In this document: piece by piece, positions 26,137-35,733 of the stretch
How positions within the stretch are numbered: the stretch's first letter is position 1
Layout: every line of letters begins with the position of its first letter
Origin: Nostoc sp. MG11
GTDB lineage: Bacteria > Cyanobacteriota > Cyanobacteriia > Cyanobacteriales > Nostocaceae
Direction: 5' to 3'
Length of the DNA stretch: 64,000 bases
Assembly: GCF_014904695.1 (NCBI RefSeq)
Contig: NZ_JACXXN010000022.1
Location: 1 to 64,000 of the forward strand
Notes under the pieces: model-generated
The model's input: only the letters and a program-made list of their open reading frames with translations
Database searches by the model: none
What the model was told of the DNA's origin: nothing
Program-made: the position numbers and the translations under genes

Positions 26137-27153
26137 TTAACACTTCGTCAAATGGATTAAAACCTCAGCTAATGCTTGCACCATCGGACGAGTTGATAAG
26201 TCTTCTCCCCGCTTCAAACCATGCACCCTACCTGTAAGTAAAGGAGCTTTTTCTAGTAATTCGCTTGTATTTTCTTGCCAACCATCAGCAAACCAAACTT
26301 CGTCTGACACAGCATCTAACTGACTGTGAATTTTCACAATAATTTTCAGTCCCAAGGCTTGACAAAATTCTTCCCACTCTGCAAATTTACTTACATTTCC
26401 TGAAAGAATAACTGCATGGGTTGCTGGCTGCATAATTGTCTTATTTTCTGGTGAAGTTTTGCCGCCAACATCAATAATATTGATTAACTGGTTTGCACTT
26501 CTCACCCATTTCACTGCTTCTTGTGCAAACTCTGGGGTTACATCTGCTTTATTATTACGCTTGCAGTCCTTGGCTACTGACTTATTATTTTCATAAGCTT
26601 CTTGATGCCAAGACCCTTCTCCATCAGGACAAGCGGTGATTACATAGGGATAAGGTGCGCCTAAATTACCCAAAATTGCTCTTTTTAAACCATCTCGCAA
26701 ACAGGATTTCCCCGATTGTGGTGGCCCGCATAAGACTACTTTGATGATAGAACGCTCTTTTTGAGATTCTTTTGTTTCAATCAAATCTCCTACTTGATAT
26801 TTTGCGGAACCGTGTGCAGAGGTGACTATATAGGTTTTATGTCTGATAGCACCATCTGGCGTACTGATTTTACTACCTAGTTTAGGGTCGAGGACGGCGA
26901 CTACTTCATATAAATGCACAAGTTTGTGAGAAAGGACATAAGCAACAGGAACAGATTGCGGCCCGTCGATTAAAATACGCTTTCCTCCCGGAATTTCCCC
27001 CGAATCAATCATTTGATTTAATAATTCTAGAGTGTCTCGGACTATGCGATCGCCCTGTGCAGGAAGGTTACGATTAAACCCAACGTGCAATACCTCACCT
27101 TGTAACCTGATTTGGTAGCTGTGCATACTTGGTTTTTCAATATATCTTCTCAC
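26137..27153 (-). CDS. csx3: Csx3 ring nuclease fused to a P-loop ATPase domain
   Basis: The 338-aa protein has an N-terminal Csx3 domain (residues 10-120: YQIRLQGEVLHVGF, VAYVLSHKLVHLYEVVAVLD, TSAHGSAKYQVGDLIE). It is followed by a P-loop NTPase (CGPPQSGKSCLRDGL, Walker A about 142-150; INIIDVGGKTSPEN as Walker B-like). Csx3 degrades cyclic tetra-adenylate and so turns off type III signalling; fusions to an AAA-like domain are known from cyanobacteria, with the ATPase role unclear. ATG 27126 (MHSYQIRL) is a good alternative start. It is 210 bp upstream of cas10 and may have its own promoter. Confidence 0.85.
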   Translation of the reverse strand: MRRYIEKPSMHSYQIRLQGEVLHVGFNRNLPAQGDRIVRDTLELLNQMIDSGEIPGGKRILIDGPQSVPVAYVLSHKLVHLYEVVAVLDPKLGSKISTPDGAIRHKTYIVTSAHGSAKYQVGDLIETKESQKERSIIKVVLCGPPQSGKSCLRDGLKRAILGNLGAPYPYVITACPDGEGSWHQEAYENNKSVAKDCKRNNKADVTPEFAQEAVKWVRSANQLINIIDVGGKTSPENKTIMQPATHAVILSGNVSKFAEWEEFCQALGLKIIVKIHSQLDAVSDEVWFADGWQENTSELLEKAPLLTGRVHGLKRGEDLSTRPMVQALAEVLIHLTKC

Positions 27154-27344
27154 GATAAATTTAATATTACAGACTTGGTGGAATACGCTTATTCCATTCC
27201 CAGTTTAATTTTGGATTTGAGATAAAAATCACGCGATCGCTTTTTCTATGAATAATTTAATTATTGTTTATTTACAATAAATATTTAAATGTATCCATCA
27301 TCTCAAGTTAATATGAGTCTCCGGCTAAAAGTGCATCTATAACA

Positions 27345-28202
27345 ATGCCAAAACCCGCAGATACAAGCACAAAAAAACTAATTAGCCTAGCCCCCGATAA
27401 TTGGGTGCTATGGGTGACAGATATTCCTAATATCAAAGCAAGTGAAATTTTATCGGGGGAATTTCAATGGATAAGTAGAGAAAGCGATGTATTAATTCGA
27501 GTCACAAGTTCCGAATATGGAGAATTTATCGTATTAAACGAACTGCAATTACGCTATAGTTCCAAAATGCCTCGTCGAATGCGTTCCTATGCCGCACTCG
27601 CAGAAGAAAAATACGAATTACCGACTTACCCGGTGTTAATTAATATCCTGCCAACAAGCGATATAGAAATACCCACAAACTTTACATCCAATCTAGCCGG
27701 ATTAAGGGCTATTCAAGATTACCGCGTAATTAATTTGTGGGAAGTTGATGTTAAAGTTGCTTTCCAACAACCTTTGCCATCATTACTTCCATTTGTACCA
27801 ATTCTTAAAGGAGGAGATAATGAGTCTACAATTAAGGAAGCACTGCAAATTTTGCGCCGGAATGAAGACTTAAATCAACTGGAGACGGTTCTAGCGTTTT
27901 TTGCTACCTTTGTATTAGAGAGTGCCGTAGTTCAAGACATTATGAGGTGGGACATGGGAATTTTACGCGAATCACCTTGGTATCAAGAAATATTACGTGA
28001 GGGAGAAGCACGCGGAGAAGCACGCGGGGAAGCACGGGGAATAATTACCAGTATCGAAATAAATTTAGAAGCAAAATTTGGCAATCGGGGTTTAGAATTG
28101 ATGCCAAGGATTAAGCAAATAAATGATTTAGAGCAATTGAAGGATGTTTTACGCACCATAATTACAACAAGTGCGATCGATGATTTGCAACAATTTTTAT
28201 GA
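27345..28202 (+). CDS. Rpn-family (PD-(D/E)XK) nuclease/putative transposase protein
   Basis: The 285-aa protein has the cyanobacterial Rpn/YhgA-like layout: a nuclease core at 25-160 (SDVLIRVTSSEYGEFIVLNE, with the E-x-Q of PD-(D/E)XK enzymes in LNELQLRYS) and a C-terminal DUF4351-like tail (EINLEAKFGNRGLELMPRIK). Residues 217-230 repeat GEAR three times from a 12-bp tandem repeat, a slippage hotspot. Such proteins promote recombination in vitro and occur in many copies per genome. It is divergent from csx3 and converges on the JAB-E1 gene; no link with CRISPR is implied. Confidence 0.8.
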   Translation: MPKPADTSTKKLISLAPDNWVLWVTDIPNIKASEILSGEFQWISRESDVLIRVTSSEYGEFIVLNELQLRYSSKMPRRMRSYAALAEEKYELPTYPVLINILPTSDIEIPTNFTSNLAGLRAIQDYRVINLWEVDVKVAFQQPLPSLLPFVPILKGGDNESTIKEALQILRRNEDLNQLETVLAFFATFVLESAVVQDIMRWDMGILRESPWYQEILREGEARGEARGEARGIITSIEINLEAKFGNRGLELMPRIKQINDLEQLKDVLRTIITTSAIDDLQQFL

Positions 28203-28249
28203 CGATATTTGTCACAACTCAACTCCAATATTTGGGGCTGAAAATTTTA

Positions 28250-29647
28250 CTAAATAAAATTTGAATTCTCAAAATCGGAATTTGCAACCACTTCATCCAA
28301 ACCCTTTACACCACAAAAATAGCAATCATCAGTTTGCAAATACTCAGTATTAGTCTTACGCCAATCATTACCAGGAAACTCATAAATCCAATCAATCCCA
28401 GAATCTACATTCAAAAAACCGCTCACCATCCCGTGAATTACACCAACACCTGTACTCGCACAGATGCTATTCAACCAAAATACTGCCGGATTGTTTACCC
28501 CTTCTAAATAACCTGCACCCGCAGCCATATTGTTAATCTCCAATGGTGCAGACTCTAAAGCTGCGCGTTGCAGGTTGATGATATTACCGCACATCAAACA
28601 CCAACCACCACCCAGAGGAGGAACGGTAACTCTGCAATACATTCGCGGTGTGTTGTCTAGTTTTACATCTATATAAGTTCCCAAACACACCAAAGGACGC
28701 ATATATTGCAACGCTAATTCTTGAGCAGTTTTTCGAGAAAGATGATTGTCAGTCGCCACCACAATTAAATCGCAAGTTGCTATTTCTTGCTTACTTAATT
28801 CAGTTTCAACTGCGGTTGCTATTGTTTTGACACAAGAACCCTCATGGTAAATTTTTTTAATTAGATGCTTGACATAATGTACTTTATACCATTGTTGTTC
28901 TACCATTTCTTGTGTAGCACCAGGCATCCGATTGAGGTTAACTGTCTCTAATTTATCGGGGTCAATTAATACCCAATTTTTAACACCCAAACGCCCCAAT
29001 AATTCAGCAAAAATTGAACCAATACCACCACAACCAATTAATCCTACTTTTAGTTGATGAAGTATTTTTTGATTAGCTGAGCCAAATATTTTTTGCCGAG
29101 CAAACATTAAATCTGTATTATTCATCGCATTTTGATAATTAGAGAGTTCAAATAATGAATTACAGAAGTTAACATGCTCAAATTTCTGTCCTTTTCTATC
29201 CCAAACCCGAAATTTACCAGATTGTAAACCCTCATCAAATACCCCCGAAATCAAGCGCGGTTTTTTGGAAAAACTAGCGGCGATAAACCGCGCATATTCA
29301 GATTCATAACGGTCATCGACATAGGAAAAATCAGGTATACCTCGACCTGCATGAGTATGAATGTGAACTATATCTAAACCTGGTTGAAGATGATATTCTA
29401 GCAGATAGGAATGAAAATGCTGTTTTAATACCAATCCACTGGCAGATTGATGTTCGTAACAATCAGGAGAAGGAACAACCCAAGTTTTAGGAAAATACCG
29501 GACTTGATATTTTGAAACTTGATGGCGCTGACAAAACAAAAAACCAATTACTTCCTCATTAAACATGCGAGAATTGAGCATATTTTTCTGAAATTCAGAC
29601 CACATTCTTGGTGGTATATGCAGAGAAATTGCAGCAGAATTTTTCAT
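28250..29647 (-). CDS. JAB deubiquitinase-like domain fused to ThiF-type E1
   Basis: At 465 aa, residues 1-150 form a JAB/JAMM metalloprotease: Glu in FNEEVIGFLF and the zinc motif HTHAGRGIPDFSYVDD (HxH, then SxxD). Residues 180-450 form an E1: nucleotide loop VGLIGCGGIGSIFAELLG, Asp in VLIDPDKLETVNLNRM, and two zinc CxxC pairs (WCLMCG, CYFCG). The E1 would adenylate the C-terminal Gly of the Ubl at 30297-30494, and the JAB would trim or remove it. It is the last gene of a five-gene operon. Such E1-JAB fusions are known in prokaryotic Ubl systems, some of them antiviral (Bil, CBASS Cap2/Cap3, Bub); this one is not identical in layout to those. Confidence 0.85.
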   Translation of the reverse strand: MKNSAAISLHIPPRMWSEFQKNMLNSRMFNEEVIGFLFCQRHQVSKYQVRYFPKTWVVPSPDCYEHQSASGLVLKQHFHSYLLEYHLQPGLDIVHIHTHAGRGIPDFSYVDDRYESEYARFIAASFSKKPRLISGVFDEGLQSGKFRVWDRKGQKFEHVNFCNSLFELSNYQNAMNNTDLMFARQKIFGSANQKILHQLKVGLIGCGGIGSIFAELLGRLGVKNWVLIDPDKLETVNLNRMPGATQEMVEQQWYKVHYVKHLIKKIYHEGSCVKTIATAVETELSKQEIATCDLIVVATDNHLSRKTAQELALQYMRPLVCLGTYIDVKLDNTPRMYCRVTVPPLGGGWCLMCGNIINLQRAALESAPLEINNMAAGAGYLEGVNNPAVFWLNSICASTGVGVIHGMVSGFLNVDSGIDWIYEFPGNDWRKTNTEYLQTDDCYFCGVKGLDEVVANSDFENSNFI

Positions 29648-29712
29648 GCTTACTTAATTTTTAATGAACTATATAAATCTGATCTGATGACTGAAAAAAA
29701 CCATTCTATTCT

Positions 29713-30198
29713 CTATTCATCACTATTAATTGCGTGACGTGCTGTTACAAATAAAGTCGCCAGATTATGTCCATTACCAGGATTATTATTAGGTCGCCAA
29801 GAATTTAACCAGACATCATGGTTAAATCCTCCTCCCAATCCAACGCAGTACCAATACCATCCTGCTTCACTCAGAAATGGCGCACCATAGTAACTTTGTC
29901 GGGTAAAGTGATGGTCTCCTTCTCCTACAGTATTCCACGGGTAATTTAGATAGCAACCAATGGGAGGAAGTCGCGGATAATCTGGTGGCAACAAAAACAA
30001 AATATCCGTGTTATAAACCGTGAACTTTTTAGAAGATAAAGGCATTCTCTTAATCAGAATAGCTATATATTTGATATCACCTAGTTTCTTGCTACCAACA
30101 ATTACATTCTTAGCAACTTTTTCTAACAGCTTGAGTTCTTCTACAATTCGCAGACTTGGTTTAAATCCTGAGTTTTCTTGACTAATTGTAACTGCCAT
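29713..30198 (-). CDS. Prokaryotic E2-like (UBC fold, family E type) protein
   Basis: In this 161-aa protein the central segment DILFLLPPDYPRLPPIGCYL matches the strand-plus-YPxxPP feature of E2 enzymes. It is followed by a conserved tryptophan/glycine block (EAGWYWYCVGLGGGF) containing a cysteine at the position expected for the thioester, then LNSWRPNNNPGNGHNLATLF. It would take the Ubl from the E1 encoded next to it and pass it on to a target. The gene lies 65 bp upstream of the JAB-E1 gene in the same direction. Substrates are unknown. Confidence 0.75.
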   Translation of the reverse strand: MAVTISQENSGFKPSLRIVEELKLLEKVAKNVIVGSKKLGDIKYIAILIKRMPLSSKKFTVYNTDILFLLPPDYPRLPPIGCYLNYPWNTVGEGDHHFTRQSYYGAPFLSEAGWYWYCVGLGGGFNHDVWLNSWRPNNNPGNGHNLATLFVTARHAINSDE

Positions 30199-30296
30199 GT
30201 CTCACCTTCTCAATTTTAAATATAAAACTAGAAAATTGGATAATCCAAAATTTATAGACGCTTCTGCGGCTTACCGTAGGATAATCTAAAATCACA

Positions 30297-30494
30297 TTAC
30301 CCTTTGACAATTTTGGGTACAGTCCAGACCTTTGAACCTTCTTTCAGCGCTTCGTTATTTTTCAAAGGACGAGTACCACCAAAAACTTCTTCCATCACAT
30401 CATCTTGACCAATTTCTGGTAATCTTTTTCTTAATTCTTCAACAGTTGCACCTTGTGGTAAATCAATCAGTTTACCATTAACAATTGCTCTCAT
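30297..30494 (-). CDS. Ubiquitin-like modifier (65 aa)
   Basis: One beta-grasp domain: RAIVNGKLIDLPQGATVEEL, then IGQDDVMEEVFGG, and a tail KVWTVPKIVKG that ends in a bare glycine. The C-terminal Gly is what an E1 adenylates, and no processing tail follows, so it would be ready for activation. The neighbours are the E2 (98 bp downstream) and JAB-E1, which makes the assignment strong even though the sequence is short. A ThiS/MoaD-type sulfur carrier is the alternative, but those end in GG and do not travel with an E2. Confidence 0.75.
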   Translation of the reverse strand: MRAIVNGKLIDLPQGATVEELRKRLPEIGQDDVMEEVFGGTRPLKNNEALKEGSKVWTVPKIVKG

Positions 30495-30536
30495 TTTATT
30501 TCCTCACTTCGTTCTAATTATTGACTTGGTGGCGAG

Positions 30537-30950
30537 TTAAATATTTAGTAACAATTCATTTCTAGATTTTGGTTGAATTAATTCTAAAGATTCCGCTTTT
30601 TTCAGAGGCTTAATGCTATTATCTTCAGGTTTATTCTTCATACCAACTATCAGCCACAACCCTATGAAAGCAAGAACACTAGTTATTTTGAGAAAAAACA
30701 ATTGTTTAGCTTGTTTTGATGTCAATTCCTCCAAAAAGCCAATTCTTTGCTCCAGCTTTTGCAGATGAGCTTGGCTAATATTTACCTCATGACTTATATT
30801 TTGTAAATACTGTGTGTAATTTTGTCTGCTAATAGCAGTTACCTGAGATTCTAAATATTCGCAACGTTGATTGATTATCTCAGTTATTTGTGTAAGTTCA
30901 TCAAACTTGTTTAGTTCCTGATTAATTAATTTGCCATTTACTGTCATCAT
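30537..30950 (-). CDS. Coiled-coil single-pass membrane protein in Ubl operon
   Basis: This 137-aa protein carries long heptad-like stretches (residues 15-85, QAHLQKLEQRIGFLEELT), then one hydrophobic helix (FFLKITSVLAFIGLWLIVGM, about 88-107) and a short polar tail. I recognise no family. The gene lies between the Ubl and the NYN gene (42 bp on each side), so it is probably co-transcribed. A membrane anchor or a target for modification would fit, but this is inference. Confidence 0.65.
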   Translation of the reverse strand: MMTVNGKLINQELNKFDELTQITEIINQRCEYLESQVTAISRQNYTQYLQNISHEVNISQAHLQKLEQRIGFLEELTSKQAKQLFFLKITSVLAFIGLWLIVGMKNKPEDNSIKPLKKAESLELIQPKSRNELLLNI

Positions 30951-30992
30951 GAATAACTCCTTCCGGTTTTTGTTGATTGTAGAATTTTGTAT

Positions 30993-31613
30993 TCATGAAT
31001 CAAAGACATTAGAACTACCAATACGATAATAGTTTTGGCTAGTATCATGTTGGTCAAATTTATCAAATACCTCAGTTAAATCCACCACACTGTTAGCGGA
31101 ATTTTTTAATTCACTTCCTAAAGATTGTTCCACTGAAGCTACTTCAACTCGGATGCCTCGTCTTCTCAATTTTTCTGCCAAATAAGCGAAATCTGAATCT
31201 CCTGTCACCAAAACTACAATATCTGGTTTAATTTCTAAGGCTAGTTCAATTGCATCTATCGCCATTACGACATCAACATTATTCTCATAATCATCACCTT
31301 TAGCCTTGCCTTCCCTTACAACAACTAAAAAACCATTACTTTTTGCCCAGTAGACAAATTTTTCTTTGTTTTTACGCTGTTCTTCAAATCTTTCTTTTGC
31401 GGGAGGTAGACCAATATAAATTACCATTTCAATTAACTCTCTCCCTTCTTTTGGGTCAGCTAAATAATCCCGCACTTTATGCCAATTAATTTTGCGATTA
31501 AAACTTTGTGCTGCCATAAAAGCATTATCACCATCCGCAATCACCATCACTCGATGAAGATTTCCCATATCCTTTGACCGTTTGTTTTGGGTTTGTGTTT
31601 TCTTCTTTTTCAT
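30993..31613 (-). CDS. NYN/LabA-type PIN-like RNase domain protein
   Basis: This 206-aa NYN domain keeps its acidic catalytic residues: VMVIADGDNAFMAAQ (residues 22-36), NNVDVVMAIDAIELAL, and VVLVTGDSDFAYLAEKLRRR (D-S-D). It continues with GIRVEVASVEQSL. NYN proteins cut RNA in a metal-dependent way. I keep ATG 31613; a second ATG at 31565 (MGNLHRVMV) matches other family starts better and would remove a lysine-rich lead. First gene of the operon with the coiled-coil, Ubl, E2 and JAB-E1 proteins. 31614-31923 has no gene, only a CCCCCTTCTC/GAGGGAAG interspersed repeat with a 7-bp hairpin (31755-31773). Confidence 0.85.
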   Translation of the reverse strand: MKKKKTQTQNKRSKDMGNLHRVMVIADGDNAFMAAQSFNRKINWHKVRDYLADPKEGRELIEMVIYIGLPPAKERFEEQRKNKEKFVYWAKSNGFLVVVREGKAKGDDYENNVDVVMAIDAIELALEIKPDIVVLVTGDSDFAYLAEKLRRRGIRVEVASVEQSLGSELKNSANSVVDLTEVFDKFDQHDTSQNYYRIGSSNVFDS

Positions 31614-31923
31614 TAAAACCTATGGATGGAATATGCTTTTTCCTTTAGAACTTCTATAGAGGATATTTGAAAAGTATTACGGGAAATACCAAAATCCTCA
31701 GAAACCTAACCCCCTAGCCCCCTTCTCTACGAGGGAAGTGGGAATTCAAAGCTTCTCTCCCTGAAAGGGAGAGGTTTGGAGAGAGGTTTCTAGTATACTT
31801 AACGACTTTCCAAACATAATCTTAGATAAATCATGGTCATAACTGGAAATAGCATTTTCCAGTAACTCATTAAATTAAATACATCAACGTCAGATTTAAT
31901 GAATATTCAACAGTTAGAAACCT

Positions 31924-32538
31924 ATGAAAAAAGAACCCACGAAAGCAAGCCAAATCTTTTCAGGACTAATTGCAGCTGAGGCGGCAATATATGAGGAACT
32001 AGCATCTTTGGTAGGTGAAGATGCGAAGAAAGCTGTAGAAACTATTAGACAACACTCATACATTTCTGCTACCTGTGGACTTCTTGTGATAACTCCAGGA
32101 GCCGATATATTAGCTTTTTTAGCTAATACTTGGACAATGTATGCCCGAATAAATAGCGCACTTGGTATTTCACTCAGCAAGAATATTTTAAAATCAGTTG
32201 CATCGGCAATAGGAACAAATGTGTTATCAGTTATTCCAGGAATGATATTGGGATCAGTTGGAGGTTCTATTTTAAAAATGTTTCCAGTTTTGGGAACAGC
32301 TGGAGGAATGGTAGTCACAGGTGCTACTTTCTATGCTATTTCGACTGTAATGGGTTGGACTTACTTGAAAGCAATTACGTTTCTTGTTTCCTCAAATGCA
32401 CCCATTAATGAAGAGAATTTAAAAGTGGCAACAAAGCAAGTTACAAAAGATAAGGATTTTATCAGGGACATTTACAATTCAGCAAAATCTGATTTCAAGG
32501 AAGAACAAGAAGATTCTGACCATACTGGTGATAGCTAA
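31924..32538 (+). CDS. DUF697-like membrane protein (204 aa)
   Basis: Residues 35-155 are hydrophobic with the pattern LLVITPGADILAFLANTWTM...IPGMILGSVGGSILK, similar to DUF697/YcjF-type membrane regions that accompany GTPases. The ends are charged (KKEPTKASQIF; EEQEDSDHTGD). It has its own terminator and sits directly at the distal end of the CRISPR array, oppositely transcribed. No partner GTPase is adjacent; the dynamin-like protein at 42143-44443 is 10 kb away. Function unknown. Confidence 0.55.
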   Translation: MKKEPTKASQIFSGLIAAEAAIYEELASLVGEDAKKAVETIRQHSYISATCGLLVITPGADILAFLANTWTMYARINSALGISLSKNILKSVASAIGTNVLSVIPGMILGSVGGSILKMFPVLGTAGGMVVTGATFYAISTVMGWTYLKAITFLVSSNAPINEENLKVATKQVTKDKDFIRDIYNSAKSDFKEEQEDSDHTGDS

Positions 32539-32563
32539 AGTTTATCAACTTTCTCAAAGATTC

Positions 32564-32596
32564 AGATCCCCGACTTTTTCAAGAAGTCGGGGATCT
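32564..32596. terminator. Strong bidirectional terminator
   Basis: A perfect 13-bp stem AGATCCCCGACTT (32564-32576) / AAGTCGGGGATCT (32584-32596) with a 7-nt loop, then a T-rich tract. It lies between the DUF697-like gene and the distal end of the CRISPR array and could end transcripts from both sides. Confidence 0.75.
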
Positions 32597-32629
32597 TATT
32601 TTATGCAAGAGATATTTGAGTTTCTAACT

Positions 32630-35600
32630 AATTCCAACTAATCCGATTTAACCCAATCGGTGGGGTCAAATCCTGTTGATCTATTGACTTACGTTCTAAA
32701 GTTTCCAACTAATCCGATTTAACCCAATCGGTGGGGACAGCCGCGTTGCTTGCTTCTTGGGCATCTTTTGGTTTCCAACTAATCCGATTTAACCCAATCG
32801 GTGGGGTTTGTCATGACCGAAGAAAATGATGTACTCTTTTCAGGTTTCCAACTAATCCGATTTAACCCAATCGGTGGGGTCAATAAGCTTCATGATCATG
32901 GTATTAATGTTCGGGTTTCCAACTAATCCGATTTAACCCAATCGGTGGGGTCATTTTTTGCCGATAAATTGGTGATTGCCACTGGTTTCCAACTAATCCG
33001 ATTTAACCCAATCGGTGGGGTTTTGTTAATAACTATCAAAAGGAAGTGTGGGAACAACAGTTTCCAACTAATCCGATTTAACCCAATCGGTGGGGTGATC
33101 CTGCTGCTGCTGCTGCTGGTGCTGCCTGTGGTTTCCAACTAATCCGATTTAACCCAATCGGTGGGGTCAACAAAGTCCTCATGCTATAGAGCTGGAGTTT
33201 CCAACTAATCCGATTTAACCCAATCGGTGGGGTTGATGTTCAAGTTGGTTGTGAAGTTTTCCTAACGTTTCCAACTAATCCGATTTAACCCAATCGGTGG
33301 GGTTGTCGGTGTTGCTGGTGTAGTTGCTTATATTATGGTTTCCAACTAATCCGATTTAACCCAATCGGTGGGGTTCAACAGGAGGTAATACCGGTATTTC
33401 TAATGGTTTCCAACTAATCCGATTTAACCCAATCGGTGGGGGTCAATACGTAGCATTAGAGGGTGTTCATACTTTACTGTTTCCAACTAATCCGATTTAA
33501 CCCAATCGGTGGGGGGTAAAAAACATTAACGGCGATATTATAGGATCAGTGGTTTCCAACTAATCCGATTTAACCCAATCGGTGGGGGTTTCTGCGGTTT
33601 TTGCACAAACAACTGGAGCTAATGTTTCCAACTAATCCGATTTAACCCAATCGGTGGGGCTAAACAGCTATAATGCTGTCTTTATATTCAGTGTTTCCAA
33701 CTAATCCGATTTAACCCAATCGGTGGGGCATGTGTACAATCGAACATAATCAACCCAATACTTGTTTCCAACTAATCCGATTTAACCCAATCGGTGGGGT
33801 ACATAAAGGACACAGAACACAAAACTGTTACGGTTTCCAACTAATCCGATTTAACCCAATCGGTGGGGGAAATGGCTTTCCGAAAGCTGGAAGCCAACGG
33901 TGTTTCCAACTAATCCGATTTAACCCAATCGGTGGGGAAAAAGATGGTAAATCAAACTCCTGGTGATGCAGCTAAGTTTCCAACTAATCCGATTTAACCC
34001 AATCGGTGGGGTTGCACATGCGGGGCAATCAGTGCAGGAAATGGTTTCCAACTAATCCGATTTAACCCAATCGGTGGGGTAGCAGTTTTTTTCGTCTGCT
34101 GCGCTAAGATCTTACACACGTTTCCAACTAATCCGATTTAACCCAATCGGTGGGGTTTACGCCTTCAAGATGAGGCTATTATGTTGCGTTTCCAACTAAT
34201 CCGATTTAACCCAATCGGTGGGGTTGTAATGGGAATGATATTACTTTCTCCTCTACAAGTTTCCAACTAATCCGATTTAACCCAATCGGTGGGGTTGTTT
34301 TGGCTTTCTCCGTTTTCTTTGGTTCCACTGTTTCCAACTAATCCGATTTAACCCAATCGGTGGGGCAGCTGTAATTCGTTTATTCGTCAATCTCGACGGT
34401 AAAAGTTTCCAACTAATCCGATTTAACCCAATCGGTGGGGTTGTTTTGGCTTTCTCCGTTTTCTTTGGTTCCACTGTTTCCAACTAATCCGATTTAACCC
34501 AATCGGTGGGGCGCAATTAGATTTAGGTAAATCTAACATTAAAAATGTTTCCAACTAATCCGATTTAACCCAATCGGTGGGGTAAGGAAACCTCTGTTAA
34601 CTTCAAATTATTTTGGTTTCCAACTAATCCGATTTAACCCAATCGGTGGGGCAGAGAATTAGTTGATTATCAGCAGTATCTTTTAGTTTCCAACTAATCC
34701 GATTTAACCCAATCGGTGGGGACGTTCTGAAAACTACGTAATGCTAACTCTATACAATGTTTCCAACTAATCCGATTTAACCCAATCGGTGGGGCTTAAA
34801 GATGAAGACCTTAATGAGTTGTCTGCAATGTTTCCAACTAATCCGATTTAACCCAATCGGTGGGGCCAAACTCTCGCTGCCCAACTTGGTGTTTCTGAAG
34901 ATCGTTTCCAACTAATCCGATTTAACCCAATCGGTGGGGCAACTTGGTGTTTCTGAAGATCAGATTACACCTCAGTGGTTTCCAACTAATCCGATTTAAC
35001 CCAATCGGTGGGGTGTTTTTCCTGAAATTTTCTCGTTAAACACATTTGAAGTTTCCAACTAATCCGATTTAACCCAATCGGTGGGGTCAAAACCAGATAC
35101 CTGAAATGAAGTTTCTTCGTAAAGTTTCCAACTAATCCGATTTAACCCAATCGGTGGGGCTTAGATTGCTTGATGCTGATTTAAGTGCTACACAGGTTTC
35201 CAACTAATCCGATTTAACCCAATCGGTGGGGCCGAGGAAATATTGACTATTGATGTAACAGACGTTTCCAACTAATCCGATTTAACCCAATCGGTGGGGG
35301 GACAGGAGTTTTGCTCCACTTACTCGACATACATTGTTTCCAACTAATCCGATTTAACCCAATCGGTGGGGACAGTGATGGCAACGCAATCAAAGACTAT
35401 TATAAAATGTTTCCAACTAATCCGATTTAACCCAATCGGTGGGGTACATATTCCGTTGCAAATGATCCAAGTGTTTTGGAAAATGTTTCCAACTAATCCG
35501 ATTTAACCCAATCGGTGGGGACCGGAAGACCTTTCAAGATGGTAGTCGAAGTTTCCAACTAATCCGATTTAACCCAATCGGTGGGGGTGTTAACAAAGCA

Positions 35601-35733
35601 CTAGGAATGAACCGCCTTATAACGTTTCCAACTAATCCGATTTAACCCAATCGGTGGGGTTCCAGATTACGTGGTAAATCAAAGTGAATTACGTTTCGTT
35701 TCCAACTAATCCGATTTAACCCAATCGGTGGGG
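32630..35733 (-). CRISPR. CRISPR array, 44 repeats of 36 bp, type III-B associated
   Basis: The repeat on the plus strand starts GTTTCCAACTAATCCG and ends CAATCGGTGGGG, with CCGATT/AATCGG as stem. I count 44 copies and 43 spacers of 34-39 nt. On the minus strand the repeat ends TTGGAAAC, a typical crRNA 5' tag, and the copy at 32630-32665 is degenerate at its minus-strand 3' end (GGAATT). Both observations put the leader at 35734 and later, next to cas2. All other copies look identical. Spacers 24 and 26 (34295-34329, 34441-34475) are the same; spacers 32 and 33 overlap in sequence by 22 nt. Confidence 0.98.

Noticed and set aside
27345-28202. Reading the Rpn protein as part of the CRISPR or Ubl operons
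   Set aside because: It is on the other strand, and such genes are scattered in many copies in cyanobacteria, so the proximity is probably accidental.
30297-30494. ThiS/MoaD sulfur carrier
   Set aside because: The tail ends in a single Gly after KIVK, and the neighbours are E2 and JAB-E1, not thiamin or molybdopterin genes.
32923-34483. Several ORFs made of repeated PPIGLNRISWK or FQLIRFNPIGG
   Set aside because: They are translations of the CRISPR repeat, not genes.
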